DNA from: CAYWIT01 sp964458415
Lineage (GTDB): Bacteria; Pseudomonadota; Alphaproteobacteria; Micavibrionales; UBA2020
Assembly (NCBI GenBank): GCA_964458415.1
Contig: CAYWIT010000005.1
Span: 62,001 to 126,000 of the forward strand
Direction: 5' to 3'
DNA: 64,000 nucleotides
The translations under genes were made by a program, and so were the position numbers. Positions 8,525 through 17,180 of the stretch are shown one piece after another (the stretch's first letter is position 1; each line of letters begins with the position of its first letter). The notes under the pieces were generated by a model. That model worked only from the letters and a program-made list of their open reading frames with translations, did not search any database and was not told the origin of the DNA.

Positions 8525-9481
8525 ATGGGCAACGCAAGATGGAATCCGAATGACTGGGACAGTTATGCCAGCAGGAATACGCGCGGCAAATCGATACGCG
8601 AGGTCTTTAATCGCAGCAGCCTGAGCAAGGAAATGGATCCAAAGCAGATTACGATGCGCGAGTCGCGTGATTCGGCGAGCAATCCGCGTTCAACGCCGAT
8701 TATTCTGGCGCTGGACGTGACTGGCTCCATGGGGATGATCGCGGATAATCTGGTGAAGGACGGACTGGGCGCTTTGATGCAGCTGATCCTCGATCGCAAA
8801 CCGGTGAGCGATCCGCATATGATGGTGATGGGCGTGGGGGATGCGGAATGCGATCATGCGCCGTTACAGGTTTCCCAGTTCGAGGCGGACATTCGCATCG
8901 CCGAACAGCTCAAAGGGCTTTATCTCGAAGGGGGCGGCGGCGGCAACCGGCATGAAAGCTATACCCTGCCTTGGTACTTCGCGGCCATGAAGACGGATAT
9001 CGATAGCATCAAACAGGGGCGCAAGGGAATTCTCTTTACCTTTGGCGATGAAGAATGCCCGCCGGATTTGCGCGCCGATCAGATCCGCCGGTTTCTCGGC
9101 GACAAGATCCAGCATGATCTCAGTACGGCGGATCTGTTGCAGATGGTCTCGCAGAAATATGATGTCTTTCATGTCGTCATCGAAGAAGGAAATTATGCCA
9201 GGAGCCGCAAGCAGCAGGTTTACGACAGCTGGAACAAGGTTTTGCCGCCGGAACAGATTATTGCGGTGAAGGATTACCGGAAACTGCCGGAGATTCTGGT
9301 TTCGGTGCTGGAGGTTTACGGCGGGAAAAACCACGCGGATGTCGTTGCCAGCTGGAACGCCAATATCGCGCCGACGATCGAGGAAGCGATTAAAAACGTC
9401 AAGCAGAAAAAACAGCCGGGGATCAGGCCGTTGAAGCCGCTTCAAATTCCAACGCTGAAAAAGGGACCGAAGATAGCTTAA
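8525..9481 (+). CDS. von Willebrand factor A (vWA) domain protein
   Basis: 318 aa. After about 55 polar residues comes a vWA fold: hydrophobic strand IILALDVTGSMG with the MIDAS D-x-T-G-S motif (D64 to S68), then MMVMGVGDAE, and ILFTFGDEECP in the position of a later MIDAS acidic loop. vWA domains bind a divalent metal and usually mediate protein-protein assembly. No signal peptide or membrane segment, so probably cytoplasmic. The C-terminus is basic and carries IRPLKPLQIP, resembling the tails of the two divergent paralogues. TAA is followed after 1 nt by the ATG of the PurA-like gene, so the two are co-translated. Role unknown. Confidence 0.85.
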   Translation: MGNARWNPNDWDSYASRNTRGKSIREVFNRSSLSKEMDPKQITMRESRDSASNPRSTPIILALDVTGSMGMIADNLVKDGLGALMQLILDRKPVSDPHMMVMGVGDAECDHAPLQVSQFEADIRIAEQLKGLYLEGGGGGNRHESYTLPWYFAAMKTDIDSIKQGRKGILFTFGDEECPPDLRADQIRRFLGDKIQHDLSTADLLQMVSQKYDVFHVVIEEGNYARSRKQQVYDSWNKVLPPEQIIAVKDYRKLPEILVSVLEVYGGKNHADVVASWNANIAPTIEEAIKNVKQKKQPGIRPLKPLQIPTLKKGPKIA

Positions 9482-9482
9482 A

Positions 9483-10685
9483 ATGAGAACAGCAGAGGTT
9501 GTAATCGGCGCGAATTTCGGTGACGAGGGAAAGGGTCTCGTCACCGACTTTCTTGCAGCAAGAGGCGGCGGCGACACGCTGGTCGTCCGGATGAATGGCG
9601 GCGCACAGGCGGGGCATACGGTGGTCACGCCGGAAGGGCAGCGGCATGTGTTCAGTCATTTCGGCAGCGGCAGTTTTGCAGGAGCGGCCACGTTGCTTAG
9701 CCGTTTTTTTGTCTGCAATCCGCTATTGTTTGTAAAAGAGTATGGTGTTCTCGCTGAAAAATCCGTCCGGCCGGAAGTTTATGCCGATGCACAGGCGGCA
9801 GTGACGACGCCTTACGACATGATGATCAACCAGATCGTTGAAGAGTCGCGCGGGAACGGGCGGCACGGCAGCTGCGGTGTCGGCTTTGGCGAAACGATCG
9901 AGCGGCAGGGCCATGCGGAATACGCCTTGCGCTGTGCCGATTTGCAGGACAGGGCCGCCGTGGCGAAGAGACTGTGCCTAATCCGCGATGGCTGGGTTCC
10001 GCAGCGGCTGGCGGCACTGGGTGTGCAGCAGGTTTCCGAACAATGGCAATCGCGCATTTCCGGCACTGGGGCTTTGCAAAAATTTCTGGACGATACGGAT
10101 TTCTTTTTGCAGGAAACAAAGATTGTCACGGGCGATTTTCTTGCAAAGACGGGGAAACAAGTTGTATTTGAGGGGGCGCAGGGCCTGCTGCTCGATCAGG
10201 AGCGGGGCTGGTTTCCGCATGTCACGCGTTCCCACACCGGTATCCGCAATGTGCTGGCGCTGGCGGCCGAGGGAGGGATTGACGGGTTGCGGGTTTTCTA
10301 TGCGACCCGGGCCTATACGACAAGGCATGGGGCGGGACCGTTGCCGCACGAGCAAGTGACCCTGCCTTATCCGCGGATAGTTGATCGGACCAATGTCCCG
10401 AACCCCTATCAGGGGACGTTGCGTTTTGCGTGGCTGGATGCCAATTTACTGGCCAGAACAATCCGGCAGGATTTGGCGGATAACACCAGCGGTGCGGTGC
10501 GGTTGGAATACGGCCTTGCGGTCACCTGCCTCGACCAGATCGATGGAGAAGCTGTTTTTGTCGATAATGGAAATTTGCAAAAAGCCGCCCCGGAGGGGCT
10601 TCTTGCGGCGCTGAAAGTCCGCACAGGGTCTGCGTTTTTACTCGGCAGTACAGGCCCGACGCGCACGGCGCTCTTTCCGCAATAA
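9483..10685 (+). CDS. Adenylosuccinate synthetase-like (PurA family) ligase, non-canonical
   Basis: 400 aa, shorter than the usual 425-435 aa PurA. It keeps the GTP-binding P-loop GDEGKG, with D14 and H45 in NGGAQAGHT corresponding to the two catalytic residues of E. coli PurA (D13, H41). It also keeps FEGAQGLLLDQERGWFPHVT and RAYTTRHGAGPLP. It departs in the IMP-contact region (GRHGSCGVGFGETIE in place of SSRGIGPAY-type sequence), in the arginine loop before WLD (RFAWLD instead of the usual RR-containing segment), and in the C-terminal third. PurA joins aspartate to IMP using GTP; this protein may use a different nucleotide or amino acid. It is coupled to the vWA gene. It is unlikely to be the housekeeping purA, but that cannot be excluded. 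Confidence 0.8.
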   Translation: MRTAEVVIGANFGDEGKGLVTDFLAARGGGDTLVVRMNGGAQAGHTVVTPEGQRHVFSHFGSGSFAGAATLLSRFFVCNPLLFVKEYGVLAEKSVRPEVYADAQAAVTTPYDMMINQIVEESRGNGRHGSCGVGFGETIERQGHAEYALRCADLQDRAAVAKRLCLIRDGWVPQRLAALGVQQVSEQWQSRISGTGALQKFLDDTDFFLQETKIVTGDFLAKTGKQVVFEGAQGLLLDQERGWFPHVTRSHTGIRNVLALAAEGGIDGLRVFYATRAYTTRHGAGPLPHEQVTLPYPRIVDRTNVPNPYQGTLRFAWLDANLLARTIRQDLADNTSGAVRLEYGLAVTCLDQIDGEAVFVDNGNLQKAAPEGLLAALKVRTGSAFLLGSTGPTRTALFPQ

Positions 10686-10737
10686 CCCCCTTCTGTCCGG
10701 TTGCCGTTTATGTCACAATGGGGGCAGGAGAGAAGCC

Positions 10738-11553
10738 ATGGACATGAAAATTAGGATCGGCATATTGGGCGCGGCGGGCCGCATGGGGCAGATGGTCGCG
10801 CGGGAAATTCTCTCCCGTCAGGACGGCGCCTGCGTTTTGGCTGCCGCCGTCGATCATGACAAGAGCTGGGCTTTGGGACATGACAGCGGCGAAATGCTGG
10901 GGGCCGGCCCCTGCGGCGTAAAAATTTCGGCAGACAAGGAAGGCGCTTTTGCCGCCTGCGATGTGCTGATCGACTTCACCACGCCGGATGCGACGGAAAG
11001 ACATGCTGCGCTGGCGCATCTGCACAAAAAAGCGCTGGTGGTCGGCACGACGGGATTGTCGATGGTGGAGGAAGCGGCGTTGGAGGCGGCTGCCAAAAAT
11101 GCGCCTGTGCTGCATTCCGCCAATATGAGCGTCGGCGTCAATCTGCTGCTGTCTCTGGTCGAGCAGGCGGCGGCGCTGCTGGGGCCGGAATACGATATTG
11201 AAATTTTTGAGGCGCACCATCGTTTGAAAACGGATGCGCCTTCCGGCACGGCGCTGGCGCTGGGGCAGGCGGCCGCCAAGGGGCGCAAAATCAGCCTGAA
11301 CGAGGCGCTGGTGCCCGCGCGTTTCGGGCAAATCGGCCCGCGCGTTCCGGGGTCGATCGGGATTTCGGTCTTTCGTGGCGGTGATGTGGTGGGGGATCAT
11401 GCCGTCACTTTTGCCGGGACGGGCGAGCGGATCGAACTTTCGCACAAGGCCTCTGACCGCAGCCTGTTTGCCAAGGGGGCGCTGCACGCGGCGCTCTGGC
11501 TGCATAACAAACCGGCGGGGCTTTATGCCATACGCGATGTGCTGGCGTTATGA
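10738..11553 (+). CDS. dapB: DapB, 4-hydroxy-tetrahydrodipicolinate reductase
   Basis: Reduces 4-hydroxy-tetrahydrodipicolinate in the diaminopimelate/lysine pathway, cytoplasmic. 271 aa, normal length. Rossmann motif GILGAAGRMG at the N-terminus binds NAD(P)H. LIDFTTPDAT and VVGTTG follow, and the substrate-binding signature EAHHRLKTDAPSGTAL lies in the middle. AGGAGAG precedes the ATG. The stop overlaps the start of the next ATPase gene (ATGATG context), so they are likely co-transcribed. asd, another gene of the same pathway, lies 6 kb downstream. Confidence 0.95.
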   Translation: MDMKIRIGILGAAGRMGQMVAREILSRQDGACVLAAAVDHDKSWALGHDSGEMLGAGPCGVKISADKEGAFAACDVLIDFTTPDATERHAALAHLHKKALVVGTTGLSMVEEAALEAAAKNAPVLHSANMSVGVNLLLSLVEQAAALLGPEYDIEIFEAHHRLKTDAPSGTALALGQAAAKGRKISLNEALVPARFGQIGPRVPGSIGISVFRGGDVVGDHAVTFAGTGERIELSHKASDRSLFAKGALHAALWLHNKPAGLYAIRDVLAL

Positions 11554-12098
11554 TGGATTTCAAATATCAGACGAACTGGTGTGTGGTGACGGGCGCGCCG
11601 TCTTCGGGCAAGACTTCGGTGGTCGAGGAACTGGCGCATCGCGGCCATGCGATACAGGCAGAAGTGGCGCGGGAATTGATCGAGGAATGCTTGCGCCGCG
11701 GCAAGTCGCTCGCTGAAATCCGGGACCAGCCGGATGGCATACGTCTGTTGCAGCGGCGCATACTGGAATTGAAGCTGGCGCGGGAAATGGCGCTTGATCC
11801 GGAAACGCTGGTGTTCATGGATCGCGGCATGCCGGACAGCATCACTTATTTCCGGCTGGCCGGACTGGACACGCTGGAGGCCGCAGCCTCCAGTCGCTTG
11901 TTCCGTTATCGCGCCGTTTTTATCTTTGAACGGCTGCCGATCAAGAAAGACGGCATCCGCACGGAAAGCGAGTCCGATGCCGCCAAAATAGATATATTGC
12001 TGGAGGAAGATTACCGGAGCTTGGGTTATCACCCGATACGGGTACCGGTACTCCCGATTGCCGAAAGGGCGGATTTTATCCTGCAGCATTTGCGTTAA
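11550..12098 (+). CDS. Small P-loop ATPase (AAA_28-like)
   Basis: 182 aa. Walker A GAPSSGKTS follows a short N-terminal strand (WCVVTGAPSSGKT), and VFMDRGMPDSITYF has the Walker-B-plus-DRG pattern of NadR-kinase-like ATPases of the AAA_28 type. These are poorly characterised nucleotide or nicotinamide-riboside kinase relatives. Overlaps the dapB stop by 4 nt, so expressed with it; ATG at 11550 or the next codon could be used. Substrate unknown. Confidence 0.75.
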   Translation: MMDFKYQTNWCVVTGAPSSGKTSVVEELAHRGHAIQAEVARELIEECLRRGKSLAEIRDQPDGIRLLQRRILELKLAREMALDPETLVFMDRGMPDSITYFRLAGLDTLEAAASSRLFRYRAVFIFERLPIKKDGIRTESESDAAKIDILLEEDYRSLGYHPIRVPVLPIAERADFILQHLR

Positions 12099-12142
12099 TC
12101 AGTTTTTTCGCGCTTTTTATGGAGAATGGGGCGCGGAGGCTG

Positions 12143-12170
12143 TGGACACGCGCCCTATCCTTGCTATTCT
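12143..12170 (+). promoter_or_regulatory. Candidate promoter of acs
   Basis: -35 TGGACA (12143-12148), 16-nt spacer, -10 TATTCT (12165-12170). It lies about 35 nt upstream of the acs ATG, which has AAGGAG before it. Confidence 0.45.
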
Positions 12171-12205
12171 AAAAACCTTAATTTTTTTGTCGCAAGGAGT
12201 CTGCC

Positions 12206-14179
12206 ATGACCGAGCATAAAACGCATTCCGAACACCCTGAATATTTTCCCGTTCCCGCGCATATCGCGCAGACGGCGTGGATTACGCCGGAGAAATATAC
12301 GGCAATGTATAGGGAATCTGTCGAGAATCCTGAAAAATTCTGGGGCGAGCAAGGAAAATGCCTCGACTGGATAAAGCCCTATACGCAGGTCAAGGATGTC
12401 GATTTGAAGGACAACGCGCGGATCCGCTGGTATTACGACGGCACGCTCAATGTCTGTTACAACTGCGTGGACCGTCACTTGCCGGCCCGTGCCAATCAGG
12501 TGGCGCTGATCCGCGAGGGCGACGATCCGGCGGATTCCTCCACGATTACCTATGCCGAACTTAAAGACGAGGTTTGCCGTCTTGCCAATGCGCTGAAAGA
12601 ACGGGGCGTCCGCAAAGGCGATCGTGTGACGATTTACATGCCGATGATTCCGGAAGCGGCCTATGCTATGCTGGCCTGTGCGCGGATCGGGGCTGTTCAT
12701 TCCGTGGTTTTCGGCGGATTTTCGCCGACCTCGCTGAAAGACCGTATTCTGGATTGTGAATCGAATGTCATTATCACAGCCGACGAAGGCTTGCGCGGCG
12801 GCAAGAAAATACCGCTCAAGGCCAATACCGATGCGGCGTTGAAAGATTGCCCCAATGTGCATACGGTGATCGTTTACAAGCGCACTGGCGGAGCGGTGGC
12901 CTGGAACGACAGCCGCGATGTCTGGTATCAGGAGATTTGCGCGAAGCAATCGACAGCGTGCCCCTGTGAGGAAATGAACGCGGAAGACCCGTTGTTTATC
13001 CTTTATACGTCCGGCTCTACCGGCAAGCCCAAGGGGGTGCTGCATACGACCGGCGGCTATCTGGTATTCGCCGCCCTGACGCATAAATACGTGTTTGATT
13101 ATCACGAGGGCGATGTGTACTGGTGCACGGCCGATGTGGGCTGGGTCACGGGCCACAGCTATATCGTCTATGGTCCGCTGGCGAATGGCGCGATGTCCCT
13201 GATGTTTGAAGGCGTGCCGAACTATCCCGACTGGGGCCGGTTCTGGCAGGTGGTGGACAAGCACAAGGTCAATATCTTTTATACGGCGCCGACGGCCATT
13301 CGCTCCCTGTTGCGCGAAGGCGACAGCTGGGTGAAGAAATACAGCCGGGCTTCCCTGCGTCTGCTGGGGTCTGTCGGCGAGCCGATCAACGAAGAGGCCT
13401 GGCTTTGGTATCATGACGTCGTCGGCGACAAGCGCTGCCCCATTGTGGATACCTGGTGGCAGACGGAAACCGGCGGGATCCTTATTACCGCGCTGCCGGG
13501 AGCGCATGCGCTGAAACCCGCCTGGGCTTCGATGCCGTTCTTTGGCGTGCAGCCGGCCATTGTCGATGGTGAAGGGAAAATTCTCGAGGGTGCGGTCGAA
13601 GGGAACCTGGTCATGCTGGACAGCTGGCCGGGACAGATGCGCACGGTTTATAAAGACCATGCGCGTTTCGTGCAGACCTATTTCTCGACCTTCAAGGGCA
13701 TGTATTTTACAGGAGACGGTGCGCGGCGCGATGCGCGGGGCTATTACCGCATTACGGGGCGTGTTGATGATGTCATCAATGTTTCCGGTCACCGGCTTGG
13801 CACGGCGGAGGTCGAGGACGCGCTCAATACGCATCCGAAAGTCGCCGAATCCGCCGTGGTGGGCTATCCGCACGATATCAAGGGGCAGGGTATCTATGCC
13901 TATGTCATTCTGATGGAAGACGAGCAGCCCTCGGAAGACCTGCGCAAGGAGCTGGTGGCCCATGTCCGCAAGGTGATCGGCCCGATTGCAACGCCGGATG
14001 TCGTCCTGTTCGCGCCGGGTCTGCCCAAGACGCGTTCAGGCAAGATCATGCGCCGGATTCTGCGCAAGGTGGCTGAAAATGCGGTGGATCAGATCGGCGA
14101 TACTTCGACGCTGGCGGATCCTGCCGTGGTGGAAACGATCGTCGCCAACCATAAAAAGCTGTTTGCGAAGGCGGCCTGA
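12206..14179 (+). CDS. acs: Acs, acetyl-CoA synthetase
   Basis: AMP-forming ligase that makes acetyl-CoA from acetate, ATP and CoA. 657 aa, typical. P-loop YTSGSTGKPKGV near residue 270, DTWWQTETGG, the hinge GRVDDVINVSGHRLGTAEVE, and KTRSGKIMRR at the C-terminus, whose Lys is the adenylation/acetylation-regulated residue in this family. AAGGAG lies upstream of the ATG and there is a plausible promoter. The nitroreductase gene starts 2 nt after the stop. Feeds acetate carbon into the TCA cycle encoded further along the window. Confidence 0.97.
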   Translation: MTEHKTHSEHPEYFPVPAHIAQTAWITPEKYTAMYRESVENPEKFWGEQGKCLDWIKPYTQVKDVDLKDNARIRWYYDGTLNVCYNCVDRHLPARANQVALIREGDDPADSSTITYAELKDEVCRLANALKERGVRKGDRVTIYMPMIPEAAYAMLACARIGAVHSVVFGGFSPTSLKDRILDCESNVIITADEGLRGGKKIPLKANTDAALKDCPNVHTVIVYKRTGGAVAWNDSRDVWYQEICAKQSTACPCEEMNAEDPLFILYTSGSTGKPKGVLHTTGGYLVFAALTHKYVFDYHEGDVYWCTADVGWVTGHSYIVYGPLANGAMSLMFEGVPNYPDWGRFWQVVDKHKVNIFYTAPTAIRSLLREGDSWVKKYSRASLRLLGSVGEPINEEAWLWYHDVVGDKRCPIVDTWWQTETGGILITALPGAHALKPAWASMPFFGVQPAIVDGEGKILEGAVEGNLVMLDSWPGQMRTVYKDHARFVQTYFSTFKGMYFTGDGARRDARGYYRITGRVDDVINVSGHRLGTAEVEDALNTHPKVAESAVVGYPHDIKGQGIYAYVILMEDEQPSEDLRKELVAHVRKVIGPIATPDVVLFAPGLPKTRSGKIMRRILRKVAENAVDQIGDTSTLADPAVVETIVANHKKLFAKAA

Positions 14180-14181
14180 AC

Positions 14182-14790
14182 ATGACGCTGGATACCTTCG
14201 CGGCCATCCGGCAGCGCCGGGCTGTCAAGAGTTTTGATCCGGCGCACCGCTTGAGCGCGGAAGAAGAGGCTGTGCTGCTGGATCTGGCGCAGCATTCACC
14301 ATCTTCTTTTAATATCCAGCACTGGCGGTTTGTCAAAATCAGCGATCCGGCATTGCGCGCGCGGATACGGGCGGTGGCCTGGGACCAGTCACAGGTGACC
14401 GACGCTTCCTTGTTGCTGATCGTTTGCGCAGATATACGGGCATGGGATAAAGCCCCCGAGCGTTATTGGGCGGGCGCCTCCGGAGAAACGAGGGCTCTGA
14501 TGGTGTCGGCCATCAAGGGGTTTTATGAAGGGCAACCCGAATTGCAGCGGGACGAGGCCCTGCGTTCTGTCGGCATCGTTTCGCAAACATTGATGCTGGC
14601 GGCCAAGGCCATGGGGTATGACAGCTGCCCGATGATCGGCTTTGATGCGCAGAAAGTAGGCGCGTTGATCAATCTTCCGGAAGATCACCTGATCGGGATG
14701 ATGCTGGCGATTGGCAAGGCGCGGAAATCCGCCAATCCCAAGGGAGGGCATCTGCCCCTTTCCGCGGTTCTATTCGAGGATGGTTTCTGA
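14182..14790 (+). CDS. Nitroreductase family protein
   Basis: 202 aa flavin-dependent nitroreductase-type fold. The N-terminus TFAAIRQRRAVKSFDP has the RRSxRxF-like FMN phosphate-binding segment. APSSFNIQHW-like sequence (HSPSSFNIQHWRFVKI) and the late AAKAMGYDSCPMIGF also fit the family. Substrate is not predictable. It sits 2 nt after acs and is probably co-transcribed. Its 3' end overlaps the convergent histidine kinase gene by 21 bp. Confidence 0.85.
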   Translation: MTLDTFAAIRQRRAVKSFDPAHRLSAEEEAVLLDLAQHSPSSFNIQHWRFVKISDPALRARIRAVAWDQSQVTDASLLLIVCADIRAWDKAPERYWAGASGETRALMVSAIKGFYEGQPELQRDEALRSVGIVSQTLMLAAKAMGYDSCPMIGFDAQKVGALINLPEDHLIGMMLAIGKARKSANPKGGHLPLSAVLFEDGF

Positions 14791-17085
14791 TTTCAGGCGG
14801 TTGATCTCTTTTTCAATGCGGGAGAAAGCCTCTTCAATATTGCTGATCAATTCCGGGGACACGGGCGCCCCCGCTCCGGCACGCTCCTGCAATTCAGCAG
14901 CAAGATCGCCCAGCTGCGCGCAGCAGGCGGAACGGGCGCCGCCTTTGAGGCTGTGGCCAAGTTCCTTGAGTTTTGGCAGATCGGCGGATTCGAAGGCCTG
15001 CCTGATTTCGGCGATCTGCGGGCGTGTCATTTCTGCAAACATGCCGATCATCTGCACGGCCTCGGCATCGAAAGCGCCGAACTGCGTCACGGCCATCGTG
15101 CGGTCAATAATTGCGGACGTGGTTTTATCATCGCAGACCTGCGCAGGGATTTCCGGCGGGGTTTCCGTTTGCGCGGGGTTGTCTTTTTCGCGCAGAACGC
15201 CCCAGCGGATCAGCAGCTGGCGGAATTGGCCAAGGCTGACGGGTTTGAGCAGGCATTCGTCAAAGCCAAAGGAGAGATAGGCCTGCCGTTGCGCCATTTG
15301 CACATCGGCGGTCAGGACGATAACAGGAAAGCGCTTCAGGCTGTCCACGTTGTTTTCTTCCTCCTCGGCGCGGATATGGGCAACAAGCTGGTAGCCGTCC
15401 ATATCCGGCATGTGCAGATCGGTAAAAAGAATGCCGTGTTCTCTTTTTTCCAGCAGGGCCAGGGCTTCAACGCCGTTTCCGGCAAAGTCGGCCTCGACAC
15501 CGAGCTTTTCCAGCTGGCGTTTCAGCAGGTCGCGTACGCTCGGGGTGTCCTCGGCGATCAGCAGGCGGCGGGGGCCGCTATAATTCTGTTGCGTGACCTT
15601 GCGTGCGGCGGCTTTGACGGTTTCGCCAAGACCGGCTCGGCTGGCGGGCTTGGAAAGGTATTTTGCGCCAATGACCTTGGCGGTGTATTGCACGCCGAAA
15701 TCGTTGCGGACGGTATAAAGAATAAGCCCCATATAGGGCCGCAGTTTTGCGGCTTCTTTCAGCAGGTCGATGCCAAGACCGTCGGGAAGCCCCTGATCGA
15801 TCACCGCCACGTCAAAGGGCCTTTTTTTGATTAATTCGAGCCCTTCCTTGTAGGTCGGCACGCTTTCGACTTTCGCCCCCATCGAGCTCAGTGAAGAGAG
15901 AATTTCTTTTGCGCCCTTGGGGTGATCTTCGACCGAGAGTACGGCCAGCCCGTCCAGATTCGGCAGATCGACTTTTGTTTGCTCGCTGGCGGCGGTGGTG
16001 GGGATTTCAAACCAGAAGGTGCTGCCCTGACCCTCGATGCTCTCAACGCCGATCTTCCCGCCCATGCGTTCAATCAGTTTATGGCTGATGGAAAGTCCGA
16101 GGCCGGTGCCGCCGAATTTGCGGGTGGTGGAATTGTCGGCCTGCGTAAAGGGCTGGAACAGCTTGGCAGCCACATGCGGAGGCATGCCGATGCCGGTATC
16201 GGTGATTTCAAAACGCAGCGCCAGACCGTCTTGCGGGGAAGGAATATGCTGCACGGAACGGCTGATCTTCAGCGTCACATTGCCGCTCTCGGTGAACTTG
16301 ATGGAATTGCCGACAAGGTTGATGAGAATTTGCCGCAGGCGGGTCGGGTCGCCCATGATGACAAAAGGCACGTCCTCGGTCACGCTGGCGATCAGTTTGA
16401 CTTTTTTTCCCATCAGGCGGACTTCGAGGCATTCCAGCACGCCATAGGCAAGCGTGCGGACGGGAACTTCGAAATTATCAAGTTCGATCTTTCCGGCCTC
16501 GACCTTGGCAAGATCGAGGATATCGTCAAGAATTTCCAGCAGGCCGCTGGCGGATTTGCGGGCGGTGGAAACCATTTCCTTGACGGTTTCGGATATCGGC
16601 TCGTCCGCGATCAGCTCCAGCAGGCCATAGACGCTTTGCATCGGTGTGCGGATTTCATGGCTCATGGTGGCAAGGAAAGAGGATTTCATCTCCATCATGG
16701 CTTTGGCTTCGCGCACGGCGTTGCTGATTTCGCTGATATCCTCGGTCCAGATCATGGCAATCGGGTTTTTCTCGAACTGCGTATGACTGACGGTAATGCG
16801 GGCCGAAAGCTTTTCATTCAGTGTCACGTTTAGGGGGATGGTGCTCTGCTCCGGATCTCTCAGCCGGGACAGGATGTCAGGGAGAGAGGCGGCGGGCCAG
16901 ATCTGTTCCAGAGGCAGGTCAACGGCAGGCGCGGTCCCGTTGCCGGTCATTTTCATGAAGGCGGGGTTGGCATAGAGGACGTCGAAAGGCTCTCTGGCGG
17001 TGTTGATCAGGCAAACGCCGCCGGGCGAGTGTTCATAAACATGCCGTGCGGCGCATTCCCGTATATTTTTAAGGATATCTGTCAT
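14770..17085 (-). CDS. Hybrid sensor histidine kinase with two receivers and HPt
   Basis: 771 aa, no obvious transmembrane segments. Order: PAS-like N-terminal domain (about 1-125), HisKA with SHEIRTPMQSV (His143), HATPase with DTGIGMPPHV and GGTGLGLSIS. A first receiver follows (LSVEDHPKG, VIDQGLPDG, YLSKPAS), then a second (LIAEDTPSV, LFTDLHMPDMDG, LLKPVS), and a C-terminal HPt with LGHSLKGGARS (His711). This is a complete intramolecular phosphorelay; no output domain or partner regulator is adjacent. I chose the ATG at 17085; an upstream in-frame ATG at 17211 would reach into asd and add a hydrophobic but implausible extension. Signal unknown. Confidence 0.9.
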   Translation of the reverse strand: MTDILKNIRECAARHVYEHSPGGVCLINTAREPFDVLYANPAFMKMTGNGTAPAVDLPLEQIWPAASLPDILSRLRDPEQSTIPLNVTLNEKLSARITVSHTQFEKNPIAMIWTEDISEISNAVREAKAMMEMKSSFLATMSHEIRTPMQSVYGLLELIADEPISETVKEMVSTARKSASGLLEILDDILDLAKVEAGKIELDNFEVPVRTLAYGVLECLEVRLMGKKVKLIASVTEDVPFVIMGDPTRLRQILINLVGNSIKFTESGNVTLKISRSVQHIPSPQDGLALRFEITDTGIGMPPHVAAKLFQPFTQADNSTTRKFGGTGLGLSISHKLIERMGGKIGVESIEGQGSTFWFEIPTTAASEQTKVDLPNLDGLAVLSVEDHPKGAKEILSSLSSMGAKVESVPTYKEGLELIKKRPFDVAVIDQGLPDGLGIDLLKEAAKLRPYMGLILYTVRNDFGVQYTAKVIGAKYLSKPASRAGLGETVKAAARKVTQQNYSGPRRLLIAEDTPSVRDLLKRQLEKLGVEADFAGNGVEALALLEKREHGILFTDLHMPDMDGYQLVAHIRAEEEENNVDSLKRFPVIVLTADVQMAQRQAYLSFGFDECLLKPVSLGQFRQLLIRWGVLREKDNPAQTETPPEIPAQVCDDKTTSAIIDRTMAVTQFGAFDAEAVQMIGMFAEMTRPQIAEIRQAFESADLPKLKELGHSLKGGARSACCAQLGDLAAELQERAGAGAPVSPELISNIEEAFSRIEKEINRLKSETILE

Positions 17086-17180
17086 GATGCCGCTTTGCAC
17101 GTCCCCCCGTCCTGAGTAATATAGGCGAAAACAGGCTATTCGCAAAAACAGAAATTCTGAAATGCAGAAATGGGGATAAA

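Noticed and set aside
12164..13963. A 599-codon open frame antisense to acs
   Set aside because: Same reason: mirror of the acs coding sequence with no protein-family features.
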